Shown here piece by piece: positions 31,880 to 45,521 of a DNA stretch of 64,000 bases. The stretch covers positions 1,157,001 to 1,221,000 of the forward strand of contig MCFH01000006.1 of NCBI GenBank assembly GCA_002104945.1, given 5' to 3'. The position numbers and the translations under genes are program-made. Position 1 is the stretch's first letter. Each line of letters begins with the position of its first letter. A model generated the notes under the pieces. That model was given only the letters and a program-made list of their open reading frames with translations, had not been told where the DNA came from and did no database searches. Source of the DNA: Piromyces finnis (Eukaryota; Neocallimastigomycota; Neocallimastigomycetes; Neocallimastigales; Neocallimastigaceae).

Positions 31880-32393
31880 ATCCAATGAGTTCATTAAATT
31901 CAATTATTATAATATCTTTATTATATTGAATAATAAACAATTAAGCACATAAACTATTCCTATTTATTTATTCATTTGTCTGCTTTTCTATCATTATATT
32001 TATTAAATTAATATTAATTAAATATTATTTCATTTATACTATCATAATCATATAATCATATATTAAATGTTTAAATATTGAAATAAATAATTTTTTTTCG
32101 TTTCAATTAAAAAAATAATTATAAAATCTTGTAAATATAATAAAAATAATTTTAAATAAAATATAATAAAAATAAAGTGTATAAATGTAAATAAAATAAA
32201 GTATTAATACTATTTTTTATTATTTTGTGTGTTAATAATTATTTAAATATTATGCAGAATTTTAAAAGACTTTTAATATTTACCTTTATTGAAAAATATA
32301 TATTGTTTAGATTAGAATTTTTAATTAATGAAAAAAAAATAAATCCGAATTGTATTTTCGTTAACTTCAAATAAATAATAATTTATATTATTA

Positions 32394-32931
32394 ACAATGG
32401 TCAATGTTAAAAATATTTAAAGTGATAATCAAAATGAAAATGCTGAATAAATAGTAAGGCCACAACCAATGAAGATCTCGGAGTTAGTTTAGGAAGCATC
32501 CGATGCTGGAGTACTTTTTGCAGATAATATAGTTATTTAAGCATTATTCTTGATGGTAGCAGCGGAACTCCTAACCAAAATCATGTCTTTTGTTATTTGC
32601 CAGCAATAGTCAATGTTTAAAAGGTTTGAGGCAACATCCAAGAGTGTCAATACTGAAAAAACAGTAAGACAGGTCAGGAGGACCAGCGCAGATCATAATT
32701 TTGTCCCATGACAAGATTTTGATCTTTAGCTCGGCGTCCTATTGGAAGTCGAAAACAATTATTATACTTTAGTATAATAGTGGCTTTCTTTAATTAAAAT
32801 TACTATAATACATTATACCCAATTTTTTTAAACATATTTTTTTAATTCTTATTTCTTATAATATGTATTATAATTTTAATTAAATTAATAATAAAGTTTG
32901 AAAGTATTTGATGCAATTAAAAGAAAAAAAA
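32394..32931 (+). repeat. Scrambled LINE 3'-end fossil
   Basis: Three LINE segments are joined out of order: a C-terminal piece (CAATGGTCAATGTT to ACCAATGAAGAT), a piece around the RT active site (CTCGGAGTTAGTTTAGG to GCAGATAATATAG), then the C-terminus and 3' UTR to GATGCAATTAAAAG. The joints fall at short shared words such as GATC. Stops are frequent. It is older than LINE-A. Confidence 0.8.
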
Positions 32932-33020
32932 ATACAATTATTGAACTTTAATATAAAAGTAGCCTTCTTAATTTAACTAAAAATTTATATATAATTAATT
33001 TTTTTTTTTTATATTTATTT
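32932..33020 (+). repeat. Short LINE 3'-UTR fossil
   Basis: ATACAATTATT followed by a degenerate match to the LINE 3' UTR (GTAGCCTTCTTAATTTAACTAA). Probably a 5'-truncated insertion next to the preceding fossil's tail. Confidence 0.55.
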
Positions 33021-33029
33021 TAAATACAT

Positions 33030-33452
33030 AGGCATTATAATAATAAACATGAACATAATAATAATAATAATAAATATAATAATAAACATAAACATAAACA
33101 TAATAAACATTAATAAAAATGAAAATAATAATAATAATAAGTTATAGAAGAAGTAATAGTATTTATAATGATTGTGAAGATGAGAATTCTAATTTGCAAG
33201 TGCCAAATTAAATAAGGCACATATGAGGAGTTCCACAGTAATCATTTTTAACGATTATTGCTGAATTCCCATTAGAAGTTGAATACAATTTACTATAGTG
33301 TAATAGTGTCCTTCTTAATTTAAAATTACTACACATTTTTATTCATTTGTGCTTAATAAACTTTTTTATATTTTTTTAAATTTATTTTTAAATACATTAA
33401 TTATAATTTCAAGTTTAACTATTTGCAGCAATTAAAAAAAAAAAAAAAAAAT
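33030..33452 (+). repeat. LINE 3'-end fossil with microsatellite
   Basis: An ATAATAAACAT/AATAAT microsatellite (about 33040-33140) leads to a remnant of the Asn/Ser linker (GAAGATGAGAATTCTAATTT), then the 3' UTR (CCATTAGAAGTTGAATACAA) and an A run ending at about 33450. It marks the right end of the LINE-rich zone. Confidence 0.7.
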
Positions 33453-36338
33453 TAACAAATCTTCTATGATATTCATAATAAACATTTTAAACATTTTTAT
33501 TGTAATTGTTTAATTTCAATTTTCAATTTCTTAAAATCTTTATATCTCATAATTTATAATTAATTGGCATAATAGTTTTATGTTTTAAGATTTATTATTA
33601 AAGATAATAATTAGCACTAATAAAACAAAAAATATTTAATATATATATATGTGTTTTTTTTTTTTTTTTTTTTAAATAGAAAATTCTATGTGAATGAAGA
33701 GTTACAAATATAAATTATATAATCAAAAAAAGCTTTTTCAAATTATCCTTGTATTTTATATTTTTAATAGTAATAATAAACAATATCTTTCATTTAATTT
33801 TAAATAGTAGTTCTTTATTTATTTTAAAGATGTTTCACAATAGCTTATAATATTGTTTTATTCTAATTCTTAATTAATAGTATTATGATATGAAATATTT
33901 AAATTTTAGAAAATATTAAGTAATATATAATAAAAAGCAATAGAAATATTATATTGATGCTAATTTATTTTCAATAATTAACTATTAAATACTTTATATA
34001 TATATATATTTATATGATTTTTAATAATATTCATTTAAAAAGAAAATGTAATTACTATATATATGTAGTAGTTACATCTGTAAAACAAGTTTATTATACT
34101 ACAATTTTTATTTTTTTTTGTACATCATCTTTTAACTTTTGAATTTACAATACTTTTTTTTTTTTTTACATAATTCACTACATATTTAAATATAAGTATA
34201 AAATTAATGATTTAAAATTTCTCCAACTTTTAACAAAATAAACCAAATGATCATAAGAGAAATTCTTCTATGTCTTAGTTTGATGAGGCTAAAAAGTTTA
34301 AAAATGATTATTTAAAAATATTTTAGGAAATATTATAAGAATAAGAAAATTGATAATGATAATTAAATAATTAATAAAAAAAATAAACAAAATTTAATAA
34401 TAAATATTTTAGTTATAGTAAAGATATATATTACAAGTAATAATGAAATGAATAAATAAATAAATAGAATTAAAAAGCTATCATTTATTTTTTTATATTT
34501 AAATTATTTTTTATTTTATTACTATTAGTACTTTTTTGAATTAATAATAAATTTGAATTTTTTTTTATTTTTTATACTTTAAATAAATTAATATTACTTT
34601 GTAAAAAAATGAATGGATAAATATTAACTAACAAATATTTTAATATATTATCTATATAGCAATATTAAATATTAAAATTTTTTCAATTTACATTTGATGT
34701 ATATATGTAATATATTATACATATAATTAATATATTTATTTTATTTAAAACTTATATATTCCATTTTCACTAAGCAACATAAAGATCATAACAATACTAA
34801 ATGTAATAATATTATTTGGTGAAAGTTAACTAATGAAAAATGCTAATATTATTCGTTTAATATTGCATGAATATTAGTTTACTTTTCTATATATTTTCAT
34901 TGGAATAATGTATCACCATATGATCTAATCTTTTTTTTAAAATCAGTAAATTATTATTGGCTAAAGGTAACATCATCATTAAAATAGTAATTATAACAAT
35001 TGAATTTAATTTATTTAAATTAAAAATCTTATGTTTTATATTTTTGTATAAAAATTAAAATTCCATATTTATTAATTTCAAAAACAATTAATCCTTATCA
35101 TGTAAATAATCCAATTTAATTGATTTTATAATTTTTTTTAAAAGATAAACAATTTAATAGTATTAAAAATAGGCATAAGTCATTTTATAATAAACTATTC
35201 TAATAATGTTATCATCATTATGCTTCTTTTAGTTTCTAGATTTATATATACATAAAACATTGTTTAGGGTATTACTTTTTTATTTATAAAAAATGTGTAT
35301 TATTAGAATTAAATGTTATGGAAGAGTAATTTATTTTTAGTATGATTCACATAAAGATATAAAATAAATACATATATTAAATATTAATGCTTTTCATATA
35401 TTAAAAAGGAAACAAATCCATTATTACATAAAAAATAATTAAAACTAAAAAATCAAGCTTTATGTTAAATATGTCATATTTATAGAATTATATTACTAGT
35501 ATATTATTCAATATATTTGATTATAAAGCTAATTCTTTTTAATTAATATGAACAAGTAATTATTTTTTAAAAAGATATCAAAAAAAAAAAAAAAAAAAAA
35601 AAAAAAAGAAAAACCATTAACATTTATTTAAAATAATAAATAGTTATTTACATATTTATTATTTTTATTATATTGATAATACTATTTTTTATATTATTAG
35701 TATTTAAATTTTAATATTATGTTATTATAATTAAAATAAAATTTTTAAAAAGTATATGAATACTTTCAATGACAATGTATAAGAAATTATAAAAAAAATA
35801 TAAATATCTCAAAATTTGTCAAAGTTTATTCCTTTTTTTTTTTTTTCTTTCTTTGCTTGTTTTGGATTTATATACTATAGTATTGAAAAATATACATTTT
35901 TCAGAAAAAAAAAAAAGATTATATATGTTAATAATTCATAGTACCAACATATTCTTTAAAATCATTAAAACAGCAATAAATAATAGATATATATAGAGAA
36001 TAGTTTAAATTCTAATGATTTATAATAAATAGAAAAACTGTTATAATAAATATATTAACATTAACAAATAATATATAATATTTTAAGAGATAAGTTTATA
36101 TATGATCAATAAATATATTTATGTGAGTAGAACATGGCATACACTATATTAACAAGGAATTCTATATATATAAAATTATAAAAGTATAAAACAATTACAT
36201 GTTGTTTAGTGTAAAAAGAAATGTTATAAAAATATCATATTAGTTAATATTTTTCCCAAAATAAATATTGAATCATTTTATATAAAATATTTATACAATA
36301 AACTTTATTAAATAATAATATAGAGTGAATAAATAAAA

Positions 36339-36370
<32 letters not shown>

Positions 36371-36415
36371 AATAATAATATTAAAAATAATAATATTAAA
36401 AATAATAATATTAAA

Positions 36416-36495
<80 letters not shown>

Positions 36496-38657
36496 CCATA
36501 AAAAATCAAATATTTTTTATTTCATAATAATTAGTTAATTATTTATTTAATCAAACTGTATAATTTATTTAAACATATATAATAATATATAATGAATAAT
36601 ATATTTTTAAATAATATTATGTTGAATTACTTTTTTAAGTTTTTATATAAAGATATATTCAAGTTTAAACAACTTTTTTCTTTACAAAAAGTAGTGAAGA
36701 CTTGAAAAAATACCTTAAAAATGCAATTTTAATATTAGTTAACAGATGCATTAGATTGTTAGAACCAGTGGGGAGCTGTTTTTTATTAGTAATAAGAAAG
36801 TTAAACTCTTATAGTAGGCACATAGTTAGAAAACTGTAGAGGAACTTAAAATATTAGTGAAAGAATTATACAAATAATGAAAACAATTAATTTATAGTTA
36901 TTAATATAAATAACAAATAATAGTTATTATACCAAATATAAAGTGTGGTAGTTTAAATAAACAATTTTTAAAATAAAAAGTAATATTTTTTCTTTTAATT
37001 TAAAACAACAAATCATAGTAAGCAACAATATTAGAAGTGAATTTAAAAATAAGAAAGCCATATTCCTTTTTTTTTAATAAATTCTAATTTTTCTTTAACC
37101 ATTATATATATTCAATTATTTATTCTTATTAGAGAATGAGTAAACTAATGAAACCTGTGTTTAATGAGACCCAATACCAATAGAGATACTAATATTATTA
37201 TTAAATATAATTTTATTTTTAGAGAGAGTTATTGGTTACTCGAACTTTATGTTTTTCTTTTTTTTTTTTTTTTTATTAAATATATATTTAAAATGAATGG
37301 TGAGTATTTTTTATAATATATAATTAACTAATTTCACTTTATTTTGTACTTTTTAAAGATTCACCAAAAATTTCCACATTTTTAAATTAAATTGATTATG
37401 TAATATCTTACTAATAAAGTGATCGATTATATTAAATTAATTAAAAACACAGAATATTTTATATTAAAAGTTTGGAAAATAATGAATTAATCGTTTTGGA
37501 ATTACTATACAAAATTATATTTTTTAAATAGCCGGACTAATGATAAATTCAAAGTAGTGTAGAATAATAGTAGTAGTAAAGAAAAATATATATATATGTA
37601 CATAATTAAATAGTTTAAAATTTAATTAATAAAATTAGTTAATGTTCATCTATTAAAATTTTGTAATATATAACTTAATAAATAAAATATACATTAAAAT
37701 ATATATTGTATTTAATTGTTTGTTATTGGAATAATTCAATAGAATTAATAGTGATATTTTTGTTAAAATTGATTTAAATATTATATCTTATATATATTTA
37801 TCCATTTATTAATAGTATACTAGTATTTATGATTTAATATATTGATTTTGCTAAGTTAAATATATTGTAATATATTCTAATATATTCTCTGTAAAATAAG
37901 GGATTGATTTTTTACAAATCATTTATATATTTAATATAATGATTATTTGGATGAATGAACTAATTTCTTTAAGAAGTAAATTTAAATCGAACCATATATT
38001 ACCTATATATAAACTACATATATAATATATTTTGGATAACAATAATATTATTGGCTTGTTATTAACAAATTTAAACTTTTTATAATTTGGATTATATTGA
38101 AATATATATGATTCAATATATATTTATATATAACATTTAAAATTTTTTATTAATAAATTAAAAATATTACTAAAATTTTGTCATTTTTTTTTAAGAAAAA
38201 AAAATAATAATAATTATAGAATAAATATAAAATTATAATAAAATAATAATAAAAAAGAAAATATATAAAAATAAAAAAATTTTCTTTCTATCCCTCTTTT
38301 TTTTTTTATTTTTAAGATTATTTTATTTATTAATAATTAACATTAAAGTATTGTTAGTTTATTTCCATTATATTTAAAGATAGGAAATAACTTTTGTAAC
38401 AAAAGTGTAAAATAAAAATAATAGCAGTAATAAAAATCTATTTAGTATACCAAATAAAATATAAAATTGTAGATTTTTAATAACATAAAATTAAATAAAT
38501 ATTATAATACTTTTCATTTTTAAAAAACTAGTGATAGTAAAAGTATATTTTAATTTTAAAAAAAGATTAAAAAGTAATTTAGAAAAACAAACAATAACAA
38601 TAGATAATTAAAAATAGTTAAAAGATAAAAGAATTTTATTATAAAATAGTTAAAAAA
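33453..38657. other. Gene-poor AT-rich spacer
   Basis: About 5.2 kb with no gene I can support: many A/T runs, dense stops in all frames, no recognisable tRNA, and no LINE sequence beyond 33452. The main structure is the microsatellite at 36331-36492. The MET2 promoter should lie in the last few hundred bases. Confidence 0.55.
36331..36492. repeat. Compound microsatellite
   Basis: An AAAT run, then three 15-bp AATAATAATATTAAA-type units, then about 25 AAT repeats. The open frames across it are repeat artefacts. Confidence 0.9.
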
Positions 38658-40037
38658 ATGTTGACTCAAATTAATCCTGCTACTACAGTTGATTTTCCAT
38701 TTGAAAGGGAACAAAAAATTGAAATAGAAAATATTTATAACCAAAATGTTGATCCAAATGCTTTAAATAAATTCGCAAAGCTTCCAAATAATCAAGAAAT
38801 TATGATAATCTCTGAATTTGAATTAGAAAGTGGATATGTTTTAAAGAATGTTCCAGTTGCTTACAAAACTTTAGGTACATTAAATGAAACTAGAGATAAT
38901 GTACTTGTTCTTTGTCACGCACTTTCTGGTTCTTCTGACTTTGAAGATTGGTGGGGTGATTTAGTTGGTCCAGGTAAACCTTTTGATACTAACATTTTCT
39001 TTATTTTCTGCGGAAATGTTCTTGGTTCTCCATATGGTACCGCTTCTCCAGTAACTATCAACCCAGAAACTCAAAGAATATATGGTCCAGAATTCCCACT
39101 CACAACTATCAGAGATGATGTAAGAATTCATCGTGAAGTTTTAGATAGATTAAACGTTAGAAGTATTGAATATGTTATTGGTGGATCTTTAGGTGGTATG
39201 CAAGCTCTTGAATGGGCATTCTTTGGTCCAGAATATGTTCATAATTTAGTTGCAATTGCTACTTGTGCTTCTCAATCTGCTTGGGGTATTTCTTGGAATG
39301 AATGCCAAAGACAAGCTATTTTTAGTGATCCAAATTTCAACTATGGTTATTACACCCCTGATAGTACCCCAAATGCCGGTTTATCTACTGCAAGAATGCA
39401 AGCTATGATGACTTATAGAACCAGAAATTCATTCCAATCAAGATTTGGAAGAAAAATTATGCAAACCTCAAATCATCATCTTAAAGCTAATAACTTTTTA
39501 AAGCATAATGAAGGTAATAAGAATATTAGATTAAATGATCCAGCTCATAAAAAGCCATTACCACAAAATTTATACAATAAGAAAACAATAATTAGCCAAC
39601 CAGTTGTTTATTCTGCTCAAAGTTATTTACGTTATCAAGGTGATAAATTTATTCAACGTTTTGATGCAAATTGCTATGTTGCCATTACTAGAAAAATTGA
39701 TACTCATGATATTTCTAGGGATAGAGCTTCCTCTATTGAAGAAGCTTTAAATATGATTAGTCAACCAACTTTAGTTGTTGGTATTGCTTCTGATGGATTA
39801 TTCACTGCAAGTGAAACTGAAGAAATTGCTAAGAACATTCCAGATCATCACTTAGAATGGATTGAATCCGATGATGGTCATGATGCATTCCTTTTAGAAT
39901 TCAAGCAAATGCAAGATATTTTATTAAACTTTATGAAAGAAAAAACCCCACAATACGAAAAATTAGGTGTTGTTACTGAAGATAGTAAATACAAAAAACC
40001 AATGAAAGCTAGTTTATTTGGAGAATTTGAAGGATAA
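38658..40037 (+). CDS. MET2: Homoserine O-acetyltransferase (MET2 type)
   Basis: A 459-aa alpha/beta-hydrolase-fold enzyme that transfers acetyl from acetyl-CoA to homoserine, the first committed step from homoserine towards methionine in fungi. The nucleophile Ser177 lies in the elbow GGSLGG (175-180). Asp379 (GIASDGLF) and His408 (DDGHDAF) complete the triad. CHALSGSSD (86-94) and GNVLGSPYGTASP (119-131) are typical family stretches. A fungal-type insertion of about 65 residues (about 265-330) precedes the C-terminal half. No targeting peptide is obvious, so cytosol is expected. It has no introns, unlike the genes to its right. The ATG follows an A-rich leader. Confidence 0.94.
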   Translation: MLTQINPATTVDFPFEREQKIEIENIYNQNVDPNALNKFAKLPNNQEIMIISEFELESGYVLKNVPVAYKTLGTLNETRDNVLVLCHALSGSSDFEDWWGDLVGPGKPFDTNIFFIFCGNVLGSPYGTASPVTINPETQRIYGPEFPLTTIRDDVRIHREVLDRLNVRSIEYVIGGSLGGMQALEWAFFGPEYVHNLVAIATCASQSAWGISWNECQRQAIFSDPNFNYGYYTPDSTPNAGLSTARMQAMMTYRTRNSFQSRFGRKIMQTSNHHLKANNFLKHNEGNKNIRLNDPAHKKPLPQNLYNKKTIISQPVVYSAQSYLRYQGDKFIQRFDANCYVAITRKIDTHDISRDRASSIEEALNMISQPTLVVGIASDGLFTASETEEIAKNIPDHHLEWIESDDGHDAFLLEFKQMQDILLNFMKEKTPQYEKLGVVTEDSKYKKPMKASLFGEFEG

Positions 40038-41775
40038 GATTTTTAAAAAATTTAAACAAAATTAAAAAGATGTATCCTTACTTTTATATAAAGTCTTATA
40101 CCCTAAATAATTAAAATTCCAAAAACTATCTTTTATAAATATATTTTATTAGTTTTTTAAATTTAATATCTAATTTAATTATACGTCATATCTTATAACA
40201 ACATCAAGAATAAATCAATTAATATTAATAAAAATATATAATGTAGCTATCTATGAAAGCTTTTATATATTTATCTGTATTATATTATTTATAAATAAAA
40301 ATTATTTATTAAACAATTTATAGAAAATAAATAGATCATTAGCCTTTTTATTTTAAAATATATAAATTTAACATATTATTTTCAAACAAAAACAAAGCAT
40401 TCAAATTTAACATCATATTTTATATATTAATTTAATAATGTCGCAAATAAAAAAAAAAAATAAATAAAGTAAAATTATTAATAATAATAAAAACAGTATT
40501 GTCAAAGGAATATAAGTAAATTTTTGTTTTGTTTTATATTTTTTGTAAAGTTTTATTTCTTTTTTCATTCGTAACTGTAAAGGGAAAGTGGATAACCATA
40601 GTAATTTCTATTTCTAAATTCTACCATCAATTATAGCAAAAATAGTAAATAAATAAAGGAATAAATAAAAGATATAATAAGTTCAGTTCATGATCTAGGT
40701 TTTAAGAATAAAGTAATATACATTAAAAAATAAAAAACGACTAAAGATTAACATCTAAAAGAAATTAAATTTAAAATGTGAATTTGGTATACTATTTTAA
40801 TTTGAAATATATTGTATGTTAGATTTAAATTGCAAATATTTAATTCTTCTGGATTGGATAAATTAAATATGAATATATAAGTGAAAAATCTCATTAATAG
40901 AAAACAAGTATATAATAATTACCTAGTACTTTTTCTTTTTTTTTTTTTTTTTTTTTTTTTTGTTATGAGATAGTAGCTAATAATTTTTATATTATTGTAA
41001 TGAATTGATTAATAAAAAAAGTTTTAAATACATTGGATCGAGTGTTAATGTAAAGCGATTAACATTTAGTGTTAGAATAAAATTATATTTTGATAGTAAT
41101 CATAATATAAATTTGAAATAATTAAAAACCATTTCTTTTCATATAATAATTTTTTTTTTTTATAATATTTTTAATACTCTAAATAATATATATTTTTTTA
41201 AAACTAGCTATTATGATAAAAAATAAAAAATTAAACACCATAAAATCCATTTCTATTTTGGGAAAATAGTTCAATGTAAAATTGATTAGCTAAATAAGTA
41301 TTTTATTTTTTAATCTCATAAAAAAAAAAAAAAAAAACTAATAATTTTAAATGAAAACCAGACATAAATAAATTATTATGTGTAATCATAGTTAAATGGT
41401 AGAATAAAAATATAGGTTATTGAAAAAAAATCAATACTATTTTTTGCTCCATAATTGTATTCATTTACATTTCTTATTAGCATTTTTCTAATTCCATTAT
41501 TTTCTCAATTTGATTAAGAAAAATATTATTAATAACATGTTAATTAAAGACTCAAATCAATAGTATTTTTGTTAGTTAGTTAGTAGTAGTAGTAATATAA
41601 AAAGAAAATAATATATTTTTAATTTTTAAGTTAGGAAAAACTAAAAAAAATTTGATAGATTTGTTTAATATTTATAAACTATATCCCATTGAAAAAAAAT
41701 AATTTATTTTTATATATAAAAATTGTAAAATTGATAAAGTGAATATTTATACTATATAACTAATATAATAAATCG

Positions 41776-41824
<49 letters not shown>

Positions 41825-42277
41825 TTAAAAGTGAATTTTAATAAAATTATTGGGTATTTTGATTACCATTTTACTATTAATTCCAAAATATATGAAAAAT
41901 TATAAAAGTGTAATTTTCATTGTGTTATTACAATAATAACAATAAAATAAAGAAAAATAAAATAAATAAATAAAAAAAGATATAAAACTATCATATTAAT
42001 AATTTAGTGATTCTTAACTTTTATTTAACAATTAACAAATTAAAAATTAAAAAAAAAAAAAAAAAAATTAACTGAAATTTTGATATTCTAAAAAATTTTA
42101 AATTTAAAATTATATATGTAATAAATACTTTATTATTATTATTTGTAATTTCTATTTAAATTTATAATTATAAATTAATGTAAAAAAATTTTTTTTTTTT
42201 CAAATTTAATTATTATTTAAAATTTATCATAATGATAATTTTGTAAATATATGATGATGTAGAGTCTTCTTTTTTTT
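40038..42277. other. Intergenic between convergent MET2 and CTU2
   Basis: AT-rich, with no supportable gene. It holds a long T run (about 40936-40961) and the AAT/ATT inverted repeat at 41776-41826. Both flanking genes end here. Confidence 0.55.
41776..41826. repeat. Inverted AAT/ATT microsatellite palindrome
   Basis: About eight AAT units run directly into about nine ATT units, forming a near-perfect palindrome of about 50 bp. It could extrude as a cruciform or, if transcribed, form a hairpin in the intergenic space between two convergent genes. Confidence 0.85.
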
Positions 42278-44666
42278 TTATTGAGAAGAATCAGATTTAT
42301 ATTTATTAAATCTACAAGCAACATATGATGGTAAATGTAATGTTTGATTATCTTGTGGCTTTATACTATCCATTAAAATTTGACAATTGAAACATAAATA
42401 TTGATAGAATTGTGGAATTTGTTTATAGACTTCAGTATGATCATAGTCGAAGTTGTTAATATCTTTAATTTCTGTTATAGATTTGGAAGCATACCATTTT
42501 TCAGAATCTTTTCTAATTGGACTGATTATCAATTAATAATATAAATATAATATATATGCACATACATTAATATAAAGAACAAATTATAGAAATATTTTAT
42601 AGCCATTTTTTTTTTTTTTTTTTTTTACTTACTATAAACATAATGAACAATGGTATTGTGAATAGTTATTTTTATCCATTGTTAATTTATTAACTGTAGA
42701 AACAACTGCAGTAACTGTAGATGGGAAGTTCTTTTGTAAATCATTAATAAATCCTAAAAATAGTATATATTACATTTTTGATATTAATATTATTAATATT
42801 TCAGTTTTTTGAGTTAAGTAATTTAATAAAAAATGATTACTATTAAATAAGGTATTATTATGCATTTATATTTTTATATACCTGCTGATATTGAATCAAT
42901 TGACTTTAATATATCAGAAGCACTCATTTCTATATCTGGTAAAGCTGTTAATTCAAGATATTTATTGTATTGAATAAATTCTTGCTTTAATAATGTTTTT
43001 CCTGGTTTAATCATAATTACACCTTTAAATATATATTATTAAAATAATTTTTTAATTGAATTGAGTATATATATATATTATATAATTTATTTATTTATTT
43101 ATTATTATTATTATTCACCATCAACTATTTCTGATTCATTTCCTGTATCTAATGGTAAAGAAGATCCTCTTCCTTTACAAGTATAACTTATAACATCAAT
43201 TGCAGTTTTAGTTGAAGAGTCACCTAAACATAATACTGGATATCTTTGAAAATGAAATATTGAAACATTAATATAAAAATAAAAATAATAAAATTATTAT
43301 TATAATATATGAGTTAATAAAGCTATATATTATAACAATTAATATTATTTATATTATCCTTATAAAAGATTTACTTTGAATTCTTAGCCATAAAATTTAA
43401 TAATACTAATCTCATATTATTTAATAAACTTTCTTTATCAGCAATTAAAGGGATAGAATCGAATAATTCCTTTATAGCAACTTTATTATCAATATTATTA
43501 TTACTAGCTAAGGTAAATTCCTTATTATTACCTTCTTTATTAGTTTAGGAATTCATAAAAAATTGGGACGATAATATATATAGAGAGAGAATTAAAAGAA
43601 AATTAATATATATCATTTGGCATAATATTTATATTGTGCTATTTTCAAATATTATATAAATATTTACCTTTATTAACAATATTCATTATATTTGAATAAT
43701 TATTTTCGTCTAAAGAAATTGAAAATATATCTTCAATTGAATTAATTATTAAAGGAATGTTGTATGGTGAAACTATTTTTTTAATTTCTTCAACATTATT
43801 CTATATATCATTACATTATTCATTATAATATTTTAGGATATTAATATAAAACAGAGTTTCACTTAATTAAAAATATACTTCTTTTTACATAAAGGTAAAT
43901 AATTAAATATTAATAAATTAGATTTGAAATCTTTACTTGACCAGTAATTATAGAATCGTCAACATAAGCGACAGCAATTTCATTGAATCTTTGAATTTTT
44001 CCAGATTTTGGATTTTCAGCCCCTTTATGATATTGATAGAATATGTCTAAAAGGGCTCTGAAATTTAATATTGAAAATAAAAACAATATATATATATAAT
44101 TAATATAAAAACAATATATATATATAATTAATCATTATTTAATTTGAAAAAAAAAAAAAAGAAATAATAATAATAATAATAATAATAAATTATATAATAT
44201 TATAATGAAAGTATATTATTTTTTCTATACATTGGTATATTATTAATTGTAACATACCTTGAACAATTACCACCTGATAATGCAATTAAAACATTGGCAC
44301 CTTTTTTTACTTTCTTTGTTTGACCAACATTAGTTCTGAATTTATGTTGCATAAAACTTAAAAAACATTTTCTAATAAAATAATAATTCAATAGTTAAAA
44401 ATAATAAGAGGTCATTAAACTTCAAGCATAAGATGAATTTTCATTATACGAATTATCTTTTTTTTTATTGGCTAATATTCAATAGTATAATATCTTTTAG
44501 TTATAATTTCGAAAACAAAAATTAATAGTAATTACTTGCAAAGTGGATAATTTTCTCTTATATTTATTTCATATGGTTCTGTTTTACACTTGAGACAATT
44601 AATTTTTTTCTTCTTTCCGGTATGACAATCAATAGAATTTGAACAATGACAATTATTTTTTTCCAT
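42278..44666 (-). CDS. CTU2: Cytoplasmic tRNA 2-thiolation protein 2
   Basis: A 429-aa protein in 9 exons: 44666-44536, 44371-44258, 44057-43937, 43800-43668, 43534-43375, 43243-43119, 43022-42882, 42753-42633, 42521-42278. All junctions keep frame. It is the CTU2/NCS2 partner of CTU1/NCS6, which thiolates the wobble uridine of tRNAs for Lys, Gln and Glu in the cytosol. The N-terminus is Cys-rich (CHC, CLKC, PLCKKC), followed by FLSFMQHKFR and VLIALSGGNCSR, a degenerate form of the PP-loop typical of this subunit. The C-terminus has two further Cys pairs (CSLC, CFNC) that should bind zinc. Introns are 83-200 bp. Exon 5 begins after AAAG, the weakest of the acceptor sites. Confidence 0.85.
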
Positions 44667-45521
44667 TTTTTTTAACAAGAGATATTATTTGTAAAACTTT
44701 TTTCTTAATATATTGTTTTTTATTTTTGTTTTTATTTCTTTAATAGAAAGAGTGGTGAAGATAAAAATAAGAATAACTACTATATTAGCTTTAAAAAAAT
44801 ATAAAAAATATATTTTCATTCATTATTAACTTTAAAATTCATAATATTATTTAAAATTTGATTGGTCTGTTTATAATTTATAGACAGTATAAAATTTTCA
44901 TTAATATTAGTTAACTTCAAAAAATTATAAATATTCATAAACTATATTTCAACAAACGTAAAATCACTAAACTTTGAAAAAATATTAACAATATCGTTAA
45001 AAATAACATATAAAATAAAATGATAAAATATATATTTTATTTATTTTATTATTTGTTTATTTAATTTGCAGGTTATTATGTAAAGTATATATATATATTT
45101 TTTTTTTTTTTTTTTTTATTTTTTTGACTTTTTTTTTTTTTTAATTTATTGTATTATTTTTTTCATTAGTGGTTTTTGTTTCGTTTTCTGTTTTCTATGA
45201 CAATAATTTAAAAAAAATTATTTATATTAAAAAAAAAGGTTATATATTATATATAATTATATTATATAATTTTTAACATTTTTTTATTATTATTCTTTGG
45301 AAATATATTAATTTTTTTTTTATTTTATATAATTGCTATGTAGATATATATAAAAATTACTTTATCCTTTTTTTTCATTGATTCTTTATATATATATGTT
45401 TATAAATAAATAATTATATTAAATTATTATATAAAATGATGTAAAAAGATGGCTTCTTTTTTTAATAGAGATGTTCAAATGTTATAATTTATGATCTTTT
45501 AATTGAAATGTATTAATTAAT
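44667..45521. other. Intergenic between CTU2 and CCT1
   Basis: AT-rich spacer holding the CTU2 promoter and the CCT1 3' end (both genes are on the - strand). T runs lie at about 45098-45142. No gene seen. Confidence 0.55.

Noticed and set aside
36244-36499. Poly-Leu/poly-Ile open frames
   Set aside because: They are translations of an AAT microsatellite and have no other coding character.
33453-38657. tRNA or other structured RNA genes in the long spacer
   Set aside because: I found no cloverleaf-like set of arms or B-box-like GGTTCGANTCC word by eye.
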